Below, in pieces: positions 1 to 12,739 of a DNA stretch of 64,000 nt. Under the pieces are notes generated by a model. That model was not told the DNA's origin. It did no database searches and worked only from the letters and a program-made list of their open reading frames with translations. Position 1 is the stretch's first letter. Each line of letters starts with the position of its first letter. The position numbers were made by a program, and so were the translations under genes. This DNA is from Larix kaempferi. Lineage: Eukaryota > Streptophyta > Pinopsida > Pinales > Pinaceae. Where the stretch lies: contig BSBM01000865.1 in NCBI GenBank assembly GCA_027924585.1, positions 9,002,501-9,066,500 on the forward strand, written 5' to 3'.

Positions 1-30
1 CCACCAAAAGATGCAGGCCTCTTTAGTCCC

Positions 31-215
31 ATGTTTCCACCCTCTCCCATGAGTCGCCCCCCTTGCCTCCATCCATATCCCTCCCTCTATCTACCCCCTC
101 CCTTCCATCCACCCTCCCCTCTCCGTCCATACTCCCCCCTCCGTCCATCCTCCCCCATTCATCCATGCCCACCCATCTATACATCCTCCCCCATTCATCC
201 ACGGCCCCCCCATTT
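31..215. repeat. C-rich imperfect tandem repeat
   Basis: A pyrimidine-rich tract built on a degenerate unit of about 12 bases (TCCATCCTCCCC and variants). It is open in several frames and gives Pro/Ser/His-rich translations with no family signature, so I treat it as simple-sequence DNA. A second tract of the same kind lies at 1165-1320, and a G-rich counterpart at 40876-40945. Confidence 0.75.
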
Positions 216-441
216 TGTGATAATCTACAGGGATCTAGCAACTGTAACATTCTCACAATCAAACTCTCAAGATTATTTGCAAAGAATAAGAGAAGCATGC
301 ACTCAATAATCACTCATAAACACATAATAATGAACAATAACAGTATCATACAATGAATAATGAATGTAAAGAATGTAGTACAATAATCTATGATGAGGCA
401 TCATATAGGATTCGAATTATCCAAGTAGGGCATTCGAATTT

Positions 442-761
442 GAGCTCAAAGTCTAGATTGGATAACTATGGAGACATCATCCAGTCTGTAGTATTGGTCA
501 TAAATGGTAAGAGTCAGTCAAGTGTGTCTAACTGAGTCTAACAGAACCATCTAGCCATAAATCAGGGAATGGAGACTCTAAGGAGAGCGCATGAGGATGT
601 ATAGCTCAAAGTTTAGCTTGGATAATAATGGAGACATCATCCAGTCAGTAGTATCAGTCATAAATGGTAATAGTCAGTCAAGTGTGCCTAATTGAGTCTA
701 ACATAACCATCTAGGAATAAATCAGGGAATGGAGACTCCAAGGGGGGTGCATGAGGCTGTC
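442..761. repeat. Two-copy tandem repeat, 160-bp period
   Basis: Copy 1 starts at 442 and copy 2 at 602. Both contain the series AGCTCAAAGT, GGAGACATCATCCAGTC, CATAAATGGTAA, GTCAGTCAAGTGTG, ATCAGGGAATGGAGACTC and GCATGAGG at matching offsets, with scattered substitutions. No coding signal is seen. The flanks from 215 to 1165 hold nothing else I can support. Confidence 0.85.
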
Positions 762-1164
762 AAATAGTCAAGTGGAACTCCAAAACTAGATAACTAGAAG
801 CTACAAGCAATCAGCATGAGCAATCAGTGGAAGAACTAGTCAATCAATGCACTAACTGAATGATAACTCCCGGTAGGTGAGATAAGGCGCCCTAATTTAG
901 TGATACCTGAAGGTAGGTGAGTAAAGGCAGTCTAACTGATAGTGGTAGGTGAGAAAGGCGCACTTGCCAAGCAGAATAGTCAAAAAGGGCACATCAGGTA
1001 GGTAGCAGGCCAAATGTGGGTTGTAGATAGGCTCTGGAGAGATAGAAGCAAGCTCTAGTTGTTGGGGAGACCACCATGATGATGACTGGATGCATGCAGT
1101 GGCATGCAAAGCATGCATATTTGCATGCAAGCATGCAAAATATAAAAATGATGGTGTGGATATT

Positions 1165-1320
1165 CCAACACGTTTATCCATCCTCCCCCATTCGTCCATG
1201 CCCCCCCTTCCATCCAACTTCTCCCCTTTGTCCACAAGCTCCCTTATATCCATCCTCCTCCCTCTATCCAGGACCGAACTCCCATTCATCATACCTCAAT
1301 ATCCCCCCTATCCCTTTTGG
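1165..1320. repeat. Second C-rich imperfect tandem repeat
   Basis: The same composition and motif as the tract at 31-215 (CATCCTCCCCCATTCGTCCA and variants). It runs into the first exon of the reading frame described next, so part of that apparent coding sequence may be repeat. Confidence 0.7.
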
Positions 1321-1365
1321 GTCGATATGCCCTATTGTCCAGCCGGTAGGACTTTATCGTCGACG

Positions 1366-1905
1366 ATGTCCTTGGCCACCCCATACCACCATGTCCTCTT
1401 CCACCACATCATCTCCAATTCCCGCCACTATTGTGGAAACTACTGTGGTCGCACCCATAGTTCCTCCATCTACATCTGTGCCCCCACCATTACTGCATCG
1501 GAGCAGGTTTTCCAGCCAACTTCTCCAACTGCTAGCACAGAAGCTCATCCATGTCCATTGTCGAAGGTGTTCACGGTGAGAATCAAGTTAATTTATGAAA
1601 TTTTTTTGATGCATTAACCAAAATTAATTTAATCAATTATTATTTTTCAATGAAATGATTGTCGTAAATGTTGTAGGGTGGAATTGCTGAGAGGCTCAGC
1701 AGATCCAGGACACCTGCTCCTCATCTCACACTCGCATCAGTGGTGAGTTATTTAAGATTTGAATTGTACATTCATTTTATAAATGTGGTAAATGTTACAA
1801 ATTATTGAAACTAATGGTACCTTCCATCATTTGTTTTAGAGCATGGAGAGATGGTCTACTCCTAGATGGACGAAGACCCGAGGTAGCAATAGCTCTAAGA
1901 AGTAA
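1366..1905 (+). CDS. Possible three-exon reading frame, unknown function
   Basis: An open frame that can be followed from the ATG at 1366 reaches a GTGAG donor at 1576. An acceptor (TTGTAG) ends at 1676. Exon 2 is 1677-1742 and is followed by a GTGAGT donor. A second acceptor (TTGTTTTAG) ends at 1839, and exon 3 is 1840-1905, ending in TAA. Both introns are GT-AG and phase 0, and the frame stays open through all three exons, which is unlikely by chance for exons this short. The product is Ser/Pro/Thr-rich, with a basic C-terminus ending in SNSSKK. I do not recognise it. It could be the 3' end of a larger gene or transposon gene, because the true start is unclear and the upstream sequence is simple repeat. 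Confidence 0.35.
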
Positions 1906-1994
1906 AAGATCGATTTTGGAGATGCACCAGGGAGTGACCGGGGTGGTCACAATGCTTGACATGCCATGATATCTACATTAGCCACAATGTCACA

Positions 1995-2170
1995 CCTTTG
2001 GGCACCAGTTGTCGTGTACTTTGTATCTACGGCATGGGTTTCCATGCATTTTGGATCTATGGCACGAGTTGTCAGATTTTGTATAGGGCACTAGTTGCCA
2101 TGTATTTTGGATCTACGACACGAGTTGTTGGATTTTGTATAGGGCACAAGTTGCCATCGTATGTACATTG
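1995..2170. repeat. Short tandem repeats, about 56-bp period
   Basis: The segment TTTTGGATCTA..GGCAC(G)AGTTG..ATTTTGTATAGGGCAC recurs at about 2049 and 2105, with a partial copy upstream. No gene is seen here. Confidence 0.7.
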
Positions 2171-2174
2171 GGAA

Positions 2175-3538
2175 CCATGTTCCACTATTTTCCTGAAAAT
2201 TTATATATTTGTTCGAGTTTTGTTCCACTATGGTTTTATCTCATGGATTTATATATAGTTTTGTTCGAGTTTTTCTCTATATATGTGTATAATGATTTGG
2301 ATTCAAATGTATGTCATGGTGATTTTGGATGAAACCTGGAGCACCATTTTAGGTTTTTTATTGCAACGACAACAATTATTAAGGCCAATATTTCAAACAA
2401 GATGTAATTTTAACCCGGAATAAAAATGAAGGTGATTTTGGGAGGACCAATTTTTTATTCGGAGATCATTTTCTCTCACAACTAAGTTAATATTCTAACT
2501 ACATAGTACTCTAGGAAACTCATCCAACCATAAAAAATCATAGCACTCTCTTCCACTACCCTACTTTACACAATGAATATATGCTCTTTCTCTACTCCAT
2601 AATCCCTTATGGATATTGTTCCCTTACAATGGTCTTTAGTATAGGTAGAAACAATCAAATCCAATAAATTATTTTAGGAAATAACTAGATAAATAATACA
2701 ACTTGTTTCCTAAGCAACCATTGAGAAACATTAACCAATAGGTGAAGAATTCCTACATTTCCTAAGCTTTAATATGTTCATCTACAACCCCTCTCTCTCT
2801 CTCCCAATATCTACAAATTCCTCTTTTATACTACTAATTCTATCATTTTCAAATTTGGTTAATGGGTAACAAATATAGAGAATACAACATGAGGAGCGGA
2901 GAGTATGAACTTGAGAATTGGAGAATAATGGGATAATGATCCCCAATGAGGTAGGAGAATGAAGTACTCCTCACACTTCTACAAACTAATTTTACTTTTC
3001 CCAAGCTTGCATAACTACACAAGGTAGACTTCCTCACCAACTTCCACATGAATTTATGATTGGATTCACAAGTAAAGAAAGTGGAGGAGCTTTATTGAAG
3101 GCACATGATGAAAAGGCGGATTTCTTAGAATGAAACTTGGTAATGGACAATTAATTTCTCATAAGATCCCTCTATGTTTCTTCTACAGTGGAATCACAAC
3201 CCATCCTGTGGTCTTTGCAACCATCTTTGATTGCTATATATTAAATTCTAACATTAAGATTTCATAGCTTTGGGTTCATCGTGGTAATCCTGACACATCG
3301 TTCATACAAGTGTATTTACAACATCTACATGACTATCCATTCATTAGTCAAGGCTTGGCCCTAAGATGCATATTTACAACATTTACATCAAGTCCAATCT
3401 AGCTTCAAACCCCCCCCAAAACTAGTTACAATCTCAGCCATACTAGGAAATACATCAGTATTGATAATAATAACTACATATAATCCGCATAAATTATATT
3501 AATAGCCAAACAACAAAACTTCTAGAGAAATACTGAGC
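2175..3538. other. No recognisable feature
   Basis: AT-rich sequence with only short unsupported open frames. I see no gene, RNA gene or clear repeat. Confidence 0.6.
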
Positions 3539-6310
3539 AAAACCCTAGTTTCCAAAATGGACCTACAAGATGACACCTATGCCATGGGACTAGAGGAGAG
3601 GGGCACCCCTAGCACTATCCAGGTGTCCTGAATCCAACAGAGTCGACGGTTTGTCGATCCGAGCCACGGTTGTCATTCTATGGCTCATTTCGTCTTGCAA
3701 CCAAAAGGCCTTCAAGGACACCTACTGGGGGCATAGAATTCCAACCGTGCAACAAAACCAAGTTTCGAGGAGTCCTTCAAGTGTGTCTAGAAAGGTTCCA
3801 TCTAGGAACGCTAGCCATAAGTTTTCGGTCAATGATTTTGCAAATTTGACCCCAATGTGCAAAAATTGCATACTCCCTTACTAAGAAAACCCTAGTTTCC
3901 AAAGTGGACCTACAAAATTACATCTGAGCCACGGGACCGGAGGAGAGGGGAACCCCTAGCACTATCCTGATGTCATGAATCCAATGGATTCTACAATTTT
4001 TCAATCTGAGCCACATTCATCATTCTATGGCTCGTTCTATATCGCATCCAAAAGGCCTTCAGGGACACCTACTGGATACCTACCAGGGGCATAGAATTAC
4101 AGTTGTGCAACAAAATCGGGTTCCGGGGAGTCTTGCAAGTGTGTATAGGAAGGTTCCATCTAGGAACGCTATCCATAAGTGTTCGGCCGACGATTTTGCA
4201 AATTTGACCCCAATGTGCAAAAATTGCACACTCCCTTAATGAGCGAAAACCTAGTTTCCAAAATGGACCTACAAGATGACACCTGGGCCATGGGACCGGA
4301 GGAGAGGGGAACCCCTAGCACTATCCCGATGTACTGAATCCAACAGATTCAACGGTTTTTCGATCTGAGTCACGGTCATCATTCTATGACTCGTTCCGTC
4401 TCGCATTAAAAAGGCCTTCAGGAACACCTGTTGGATACCTACCGGGGGCATAGAATTCCAATCGTGCAACAAAATTGGGTTTCAGGGAGTCCTGCAAGGG
4501 TTTCTAGGAAGGTTCTAGCTGGCAATGCTAGCCATAAGTGCCCGGTCAACGATTTTGCAAATTTGACCCCAATGTGCAAAAATTGCACACTCCCTTACTG
4601 AGAAAAACCCTAGTTTCCAAAACGGACCTACAAGATTACACCTGGTCCATGGGATCGGAGGAGAGGGTCACCCCTAGCACTATCCCGATGTCCTGAATCC
4701 AATAGAGTTGACGGTTTGTCGATCCGACCCATGGTCGTCATTCTATGGCTCGCTCTGTCTCGCATCCAAAAGGCCTTCAGGGACACCTGTTGGATACCTA
4801 CCGGGGGCATAGAATGACCTCACAGTCCCAAGGTCAAGGGGTTTCAGTACTTGACCCAATCATGCATAAGTGCATAGTCACTTACTAATAAAAAACCTAG
4901 TTCCTTATATCCATGAGCAAGATGATCATTAGGAAATGGAACCACGTGAGAGAGGTTCCCCTATATCTAATGCATTGGTATGGACCCAACGGATTTGATG
5001 GGTCATCGATATGATCCACTATCATTATTTTATGGCAATTTGTAGGTCACCTTCTAAAGCCTTTTAGGGACACATGGGTGATTTTGTCATTAGGGAATAA
5101 AAATTGAACCAGGCATCGAAATTGAGTTCCATAAGCTCCTGCATGTGTGTTTGAACATCCTCGACATGGACACACCAGGCACACTCCAAAGGTCAATGGG
5201 TTTCAATACTTCACCAACTCATCAAAAACATGTATATTCACTTACATAGAAACACCCTAGTTCCTAATATTAATCAATCAAGACAAGCATTGGGTGATGC
5301 ACCCATGGGAGAGAAGTTCGTCTTAATGGAATGCATTGTCATGGACCCAACATAGTTTAGGGTTCGTCGATCGGAGCCATGGTTATCATTTTACGGCAAG
5401 TTGCAGGCCGCCACCTAAAGGCTTTGAGGGACACTTGGTGATTCTGTCATTAGGGCATAAAAATTGAATTCTATAAGATCCTACATGTGTGCTTGGCCAT
5501 TACCAACATGATAACACAACCCATAGTCCCAAGGTTGAGGGGCTCAGTACTTGACCCAATCATCCAAAATGTGCATAGTGAGTTTTTGAACAAAACCCTA
5601 GTTCCTAAGGTCAATGAACAAGATGAGCATAGGGTGATGGACCCATGGGATAGAGGTGCCTTTATATGGAATGCATTTTCATAGACCTAATCGATTTGAT
5701 TTTTTGTTGACCCGAATGACAATCATCATTTTATGGCGAGTTGCAGGTCACCTCTGAAATCCTTTCAAGGACACTTGGTGATTATGCCATTAGGGCATAA
5801 AAACAGATCTAGGCATCTAAATTGAATTCTATAAGATGGTGCATGTGTGTTTTTTCATGATTCGCATGGGAAACACCACCCAAGGTCCCGATATTTAGGG
5901 TTTTTAGTACTTGATCCAATCATAGAAAAAGTGCATAGTCACTTATTGAGAAAAACCCTAGTTCATGAGATCAATAAAAAAGACAAGCACTACGCGATGG
6001 ACCCATGGGAGAAAGGTTCCCCTAGATGGAATGCATTATCAAATACCCAATGGAGTCAATGGTTCATTGATATGAGCCACAATCATCATTTTATGGTGAG
6101 TTGCAGGTCACATCCTAAATCCTTTCAAGGACACTTAGTGATTTTGTCATTAGGGGATAAAAACTAAACCAAGCATCAAAATTGAGTTCCGTAAGATCCC
6201 ACATGTGTGTTTTTCCATGCTCGACATGGACACGCCACCCACAGTCCCAAGGTTTATGGGTTTTAGTACTTGACCCAATCATGCAAAAAGTGCATATTCT
6301 CTTAGGGAGT
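3539..6310. repeat. Satellite A: eight ~350-bp tandem units
   Basis: Units begin with AAAACCCTAG or a close variant at about 3539, 3886, 4246, 4604, 4889, 5250, 5597 and 5950. The spacing is mostly 345-360 bp (285 bp for unit 4). Units 1-4 form one subfamily, sharing a block on GGACCGGAGGAGAGGGGAAC and a block on TTTGACCCCAATGTGCAAAA. Units 5-8 form a more diverged subfamily, sharing GATGGACCCATGGGA, CATCATTTTATGG and TTGACCCAATCAT. Every unit starts with a telo-box-like AAACCCTAG. The short open frames inside are repeat translations with no support as genes. Confidence 0.9.
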
Positions 6311-7120
6311 TGTTAGAAGATTTCAAGGATGGGATACTATAAATCATGCTTAAAAAAACCATTGTGTAGATTTCATACGTTTTTTTTAGTTTATTTATGT
6401 GTTTGATCTATATCATGTTCTAAGAATAGTAGTATGAGTAAGGACATGAGATGCATGAGTTTCTTGAATTTTTGGAAGCTTTTCCACTATGTTTCTATTT
6501 TTCCTTAGAGTTTTTCACAATGTAGTGACAATTCCTAGATATAAATGGTGTTCCTATTGGTCTAGGTGGAGGAAAAAGAAACACATACAACATCTCAGTG
6601 AACTAAAGAACTAATGTATTGGTGTTGTAATTGATGCAACCAAATTAGCATAAGCATGGAAGTGTTTTTACCACCTTAACCACTAAAATAATGTATTAGT
6701 AAAATATGGGGGGAAGTGATAATTACATGTCAATTACACTAGTTATGGGATCAATAATGTATTCTTCTACTATGTTTTAAGATTAATATCCAGTATAGTA
6801 AATATTCTTGCTCTAAGGTGTCTTAATGTGTTTTTTTTCTTTCAACTCATAAATTCAAGACTACTACAATTGATGCATGTCTCAATTCATGATTGTAAGA
6901 AAATATCAAACATGAAATTTATGTTGCAAACAACTCTTTATGGCCATGCATGCATTATTATTCCAAGATTCTTGTTACAAATATCAACATGTTCTTATCT
7001 AGACCTAAGTTTTATGAACTAGGGTTATCACCATTAGATTTGGTCGACAACATTAGCTATAGTGCCTATCACATAGTAACTATCTAGGTCAACTGCAATA
7101 TACTAGTAGCTATTAACAAG
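6311..7120. other. Spacer between two satellites
   Basis: AT-rich DNA between satellite A and satellite B. I see no gene or clear repeat. Confidence 0.6.
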
Positions 7121-8017
7121 GAAAACCAATACTATTCTTATGGGGTGGCAATTCCTCAAAGTCTCCCTGAATGGCCTGAGGGTTCTGGACCAAGATGCCC
7201 GCAACACCCAAACTATGGCTCCGGTCGCGAATATGTCGATTTCGATGGATCTGGGACACCGAGTTTTAGCTAGGTAACCCCCACAATGTGCCTCCAACCC
7301 CCGAAAACGGTGTTATTGTGCCATCTCCGGAGCTAGGGTTTTGCTCAGTGAAGGCCTTTCGAATATTGCTCAAGGGGGTCATTTCTTGTCTGAAGGCTCC
7401 AGGGCATGCGTGGCCACCGTGGACCATCCACAATGGCCATACACACATGTGGGAGCCAACATAACCCAAGTCCGCTCGCCAGTTTGGATTCTGTGCCCTC
7501 GGAGAAATTCCTCAAAGTGTCCTTGAATGGCCCCGTGGTGCCGAACCAAGATGCCCGCAACACCTAAACCGTGGCTCCGTTCATGAATCTATCGATTCCG
7601 ATGGATTTGGGATGCCGGGTTTCAGCTAGGGGACCCCCCACAGCATGGCTCCAACCCTCGAAAACGGTGTTATTGTGCCATCTCTGGAGCTAGGGTTTTG
7701 CTCAGTGAGGGCCTTTCGAATATTGCTCAAGGGGGTCATTTCTCATCTGAAGGATCCCAGGCGTGCGTGGCCACTGTGGAAACGTCCACAATGGCCATAC
7801 GCACATGCAGGAGCTGAAAAAACCCAAGTCCACTCACTAGTTTGGGTTCTGCACCCCCGAAGCAATTCCTTAAAGTGTCCCTGAATGGCCCCAGGGTGCC
7901 GGACCAAGATGCTTGTAACACCCAAACCGTGGCTCTGGTCGCGAATCCATCGATTTCGATGCATCCGGGACACCTGGTTTCAGCTAGGGGACCCCTCGTA
8001 GCGTGCCTCCAACCCCG
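7121..8017 (+). repeat. Satellite B, direct-orientation units
   Basis: Three ~355-bp units, marked by AATTCCTCAAAGT at 7150 and 7505 and AATTCCTTAAAGT at 7864. Each contains TTTCAGCTAGGGGACC (or a variant), GTGTTATTGTGCCATCTC, GGAGCTAGGGTTTTGCTCAG and a GTGGCCAC..CCACAATGGCCATAC block. They are more GC-rich than the surroundings. The many overlapping open frames on both strands are repeat translations. Confidence 0.9.
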
Positions 8018-9360
8018 AGGGTCCCCTAGCTGAAATCTGACATCTCGGATCCATCGGAATCGATGGATTCACAACCAGAGACACAATTTGGGTGCTGCAG
8101 GCATCTTGGTGCGGCACCCCCGGGCCACTCAAGGACACTTTGGGGAATTTCTCTGCGGGCACGGAACCAAAACCGTGAGTGGAATTGCATTCCACAAGCT
8201 CCCGCACATGCGTATGGCCATTGTGGATGTGTCCACGGTGGCCACGCACGCTCGGGGGCCTTTGGATGAAAAATGACCCCCTTGAGCAATATTCGAAAGG
8301 CCTTCACTGAGCAAAACCCTAGCTCTAGAGATGGCACAATAACATCGTTTCCATGTGTTGGAGGCATGTTAGGGGGGGTCGGCTGGCTGGAACCCGACGT
8401 CCCGGATCCATTGGAATCGACGGATTCGTGACCAAAGACACAGTTTGGGTGCTGCGGACATTTTCGATGGGCACTCCAGGGCCATTCAGGGACACTTTGA
8501 GGATTTGCTCTGGGGCCACGGAACCCAAACCGACGAGCTTACTTGGATTCCGTCGGCTCCCATAGGTGCGTATGGCCATTGTGGACATGTCCACGCATGC
8601 CCAGAAGCGTTCGAATGAGAAATGCCCCCCTTGAGCAAATTTGGAATGGCCCTCACTGAGCAAAACCCTAGCTCCGAAGATGGAACAATAACACTGTTTC
8701 CGAGGGTTGGCGGCACATTTCGGCAGGTCCCCTAGCTGAAACCCAACATCCTAGATCCATTAGAATCAATGAAGTCACGACCTGAGCCACGGTTTGGGTG
8801 TTGCGGTCATCTTGGTCAGGCACCCCTGGGCCATTGAGGGACAATTTGAGGAATTTCTTCGGGGGCACGAAACCCAGACTGGAAAGCGGACTTAGGTTCT
8901 GTGAGCTCCTGCACATCGGTATGGCCATTGTGCACATTTCCACGGTGGCCACGCATGCCTGGGAGCCTTCATATATGAAATTACCCCCTTGAGCAATATT
9001 CGAAAGGCCCTCACTGAGCAAAACCCTAGCTCCGGAGATGGCACAATAACACCATTTCAAGGGGTTGGAGGCACGTTGTGGTGGGTCCCCTTGCTAAAAA
9101 CCAGCATCCCGGATCCATCGGAATCAACGGATTTGTGACCGGAGCAATGGTTTGGGTGCTGCGGACACCTTGGTCCAACACCCAAGGTCCATTCAGGGAC
9201 ACTTTGAGGAATTGCTTTGGGGGCACAGAACCCAAACCGATGAGCGGACTTGGGTTTCGTCGGCTCCCACGGGTGCGCATGGCCATTGTGGATGCGTCCA
9301 CAGTGGCTACACATGCCCAGGAGTCTTCAGATGAGAAATTCCCCCCTTGAGCGAAATTGG
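8018..9360 (-). repeat. Satellite B, inverted units
   Basis: At about 8017 the array flips. Downstream there are four units in opposite orientation, marked by GGGACACTTTG(A/G)GGAATT-like blocks near 8110, 8480, 8830 and 9190. In this orientation each unit contains GAGCAAAACCCTAGCTC, followed by GGATCCAT(C/T)GGAATC, which aligns loosely with the order of motifs in satellite A. The junction forms a long palindrome centred near 8017. Confidence 0.9.
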
Positions 9361-9786
9361 ATCACCTCTCTTTCAAATTTGTGAAGACCTGTGATCACTA
9401 AGGTTACTAATATCTTGTTCTAACACTAAGGCCATTTCCCTAGTAGAACACATGGAGAGCGAAGCTAACAGCTAACATGATTTTGGATGTCAACAGTAGA
9501 GGAGACCTCCAATTGTAATGATATATATAATAAGGATTTATTTCTTCTCATACCATCAATATCACACTATTTTATTTGTAATTAGATTCATCGAGGAATT
9601 AACTATGGTTCATGAAAACACCCTTAGGAGGATATCTGAAGTCTAGGGAGGACAACTTGGCTTGAGCTTGATCCTTCTAAGATTATATTGTTACATCCCT
9701 TGGAGGTTTATGATTAGGGTTTTTTTATGAAACCCTAGAATTTAGAGGCCTAAATATTGAAATAGTTCAATACCAACATAAAGCAT
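9361..9786. other. Left flank of the nested element
   Basis: AT-rich sequence with no gene. The last five bases (9782-9786, AGCAT) are the left half of an imperfect target-site duplication of the outer LTR element. Confidence 0.5.
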
Positions 9787-10469
9787 TGTTGACGCAGTGT
9801 CTTTAGATAGGGGTTCACTTCGTACTGTCGCCAACAAACTATCAACCCAAACTCCCTTATACACCGGCCCGGAAAGGTGTAACACTTCCCAGCAACACTT
9901 GCAGAGCAAGTGTAGTCTCACCCAAGATGGATAAGGGGGCTGCTGAAACCAAGTTTCCGCAGTTGTGTAGAGGATATGCACCTATTACCTTCGCACTAAC
10001 CAGAGATTATAACATTCACAGCATACTATTGACTTATCATTCGCGGATTTCGGTAAACATTCAGAACAACACATTCAACGTACTTATTCAAATTAACATA
10101 TTCGCATCAACCAATGTAAACATTCACATAACTTAGTTCTCATTCATCATTGCATAAGATTAAAGAAAGAGATTACACCATAACCGAACATCTCCATTCA
10201 TTCACCAAACCTGCGTAATAAACCTCGTAGAGACTGTCAAGACATCATATCGCAGATACATAATGAACCCAAAAGATAGGATGATCATCCAAAACTTCGA
10301 TGCCTTTAGGCTTACAATACTACTCTATTTATATGCTTTTATCTTATTACAAAATGGTCCACATGACCGACTCAACTAATCTAATAATTCTTATGCTACC
10401 GCGAATGCCGCGAAGGGTCCTTCTTTCGTGGAATGACCCTTTCGCACCTGTCGACTTCCGCACTTCTAG
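9787..10469 (-). repeat. 3' LTR of the outer element
   Basis: It aligns with 29445-30126 over its whole length. Shared blocks include GGTTCACTTCGTACT, CCCTTATACACC, GATGGATAAGGGGGCTGCTG and AATGGTCCACATGACCGACT. The internal edge is ragged: after CACTTC at about 10469 it no longer matches the other LTR, so the expected CAACA end and the adjoining polypurine tract seem to be deleted or replaced. Confidence 0.85.
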
Positions 10470-10679
10470 GATTCGGTAGGCTTTGTTGGATGTCCCCATG
10501 TGGTACCCTGATTTTGATTATTGTATTCGCCACGGTGTTTAACAACTCTCCTATATACTAGAAATTCTTCGTTGAATGCTATGTAGACTTTTGGCGGTTA
10601 ATCTCTACAATCTGCATAATGATATCCAAAAATATGTCGGCCTGCTGCGCAATGAGCCCTTCTTGTGTGTTACTACCGG

Positions 10680-12189
10680 CACAGTCCATTTGCTTCTTTG
10701 TCCTTCATTCTTCCTGTTGGAGGTCTAGTTATGAATCTGTTAGGGTGTTGGTTATGGATGTCCCGTCGCGGCCAGACTCTACCATCTGGTCCTCCTGTTC
10801 TGCGCTCTCCTTCTGGTTGGCAGAAACTATGTCCTCCTTGGCCGAGTCTTTTCATCCTGTTGCCTGCCCCTGTTCTATGTCCTTCGGATCTATAGGAACC
10901 TTCCATATCTCTAACCATTTGGCGATGATGCTGTCGAGCTCACCCTCAGTGAGCTTGTACTGTGTCCTCAGCCACTGCTTGGTCGGATATGTTTGGGCCC
11001 GGAGGTAAATTGTGTGTTCTTCAATGGATATCTGGGCGATGGGGTGATACTTTGTCCCATCTTGCAGTGTGATCTATGGTATCATCTATGCATCCATCTG
11101 CATCCTTTCGAGCCATATATAAAACTGTATGACGCTTTCCTTTTGTCGTTCCTTGTCAGTGGTCGCCCATAAGTTCTGTTATTGCGCTCCATCACATACT
11201 CGTGGTTCCATGAGATCCACCCCCTGATAGTCATTTGGTTCCCTCCATGCTTTTAAGGAAATGAGGAGGAGTAGCCATGAATATGTGAATGGCTACCCAT
11301 GTTCCTGTGCATCATACACATCCTCGATCAATTCGTGGAGCAGGAACTAAGCCCAGTTCATATGTTCCACTGCGGCGCACCATTCCGCAGCTGTAATGAC
11401 ACTGGAATTACATTGCAGCGGTCGGTTTTTCTGTCTTATTTTGACTGCAAGTATCTTCGTCACTACTCTGACTGCTTGGTTTTTAATTGTGTTGATCAGG
11501 TAGCCTCTGGAATCTTTCTCTACGCCATATTTTGTGGACAATTGTTCAGCTAATTTCTTGTCATTGTCCTTACCCTAGAAAAACTGTGAAGGCTCGGTTC
11601 CCTCTTGAGGCAGGCCAGTGATTCTAGAAATTAGGTCAATCATGACTGGGATTCTCTCGTGTAGCTAGAGGGATCTGTCATGGAATCACGCGAGGAGTTT
11701 CTTAACGCATGCATTGACCTATGCCAAGCGCCCAAAATGTGGTAGGAGGGTGATACCGACAAACCCTAAGTGTGCCAATCCCACTACCCACTTCTTAGAT
11801 TCCTTTGTAGTCGGGCCTCCTGCATGGGGAACGTCCTCGTAGGCCTCTGTGTATTCTTTAAACTTGGGTAGGTCATGGTCAGTGTATTGTAACCTTTGCA
11901 ATTTGGCTGTAATATCCCCACTTTCAGTAACTCCTAGTGGTACCGGTGCAACCACGATGGAGTATTTTTCATTCTTGTTGATCCATGGCGTGGGCACCCC
12001 CACCCGACGTGGTGGAACATATTGTGATAGCATGGGGCCATCGTATACATCTTGCACAACTTCAGCAGCTGAGGGTCCTGCAATGTCCATCGTAAGCCTT
12101 GAGGATGCCCAGGTGCCCTTCTTTTTCTCCCGACCAGTGTCGGGAGGTCGAGTCATGCTCCTCTTTTTCTTGTGTGGGACTGTAGACAT
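10680..12189 (-). pseudogene. Outer element 3' extra ORF, decayed
   Basis: Starting at MSTVPHKK (12189), a frame runs to about 11719 and continues in pieces to about 10680, broken by stops and frameshifts. It is homologous to the extra ORF of the inner element (22810 onward). Both have FTYSWLLLLI, a WREP/WKEP..DYQG/TYQG block, an NLW block, and near the end HTI(H/Y)(I/L).A, QWL.T.YK(V/T) and a W..W..P..P..IE.G pattern. It lies in the position an env-like gene would occupy, but I see no signal peptide or transmembrane signature. Function is unknown. The coiled-coil tail found in the inner copy is not evident here. Confidence 0.7.
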
Positions 12190-12739
12190 AACTTATGCCT
12201 TCTCTTGCACAACTGGTGTGGGATGTGGTCTTTCAGTGCTGGTGCTAGAGACATATACTTCCATTCAGCTCTTTCAATACTATTGTGTTTCCCCGTCGGC
12301 TCCTTTGATATTTATAACACTGGTTGGTAGACTCCATCCAATCGTAGGTCATGATTACCAAATCTAGCCGGGGTGTGTCAAATCCATCGCATGTGTTAGT
12401 ATTAACTGTTGGTGTTCTCGTTTTTGTCGTTGTCCCGTGTGGTGTAACTGCATCATTTATGGTCTTTATTGTTGGTTTAGAACTTCATGCGTCGTGGCAG
12501 CTTCCAACATGGTTATAATGTGTCAATAGCTATTTATTATTATTATTATTATTATATTTTTTTTTTTGCACCGACACAACGAATGTCGCTCTATCGATAT
12601 GTCACCATATCGTTGGCATCTCTACTATGGCCAATTTTTGCTGGTTTCGTCGGGTCGCTATTGTGTACTTCTCGATGTCATTTGTCAGTGGTTTTTCTTT
12701 GATCATTATGCCTATCATGGTTGGTTCCGGTTGTTGTGG

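Noticed and set aside
7103-9350. Many 60-130 codon open frames on both strands
   Set aside because: They recur with the satellite B unit and overlap each other on both strands, so they are repeat translations.
3539-9360. Regularly spaced repeats as a possible CRISPR-like array
   Set aside because: The units are ~350 bp with no short repeat/unique spacer structure, and the genome is a plant.
10619-11008. Plus-strand open frame of 129 codons
   Set aside because: It is the antisense of the outer element's extra ORF, which has homology on the minus strand.
11849-12367. Plus-strand open frame of 172 codons
   Set aside because: Antisense to the start of the outer element extra ORF; no domain in this frame.
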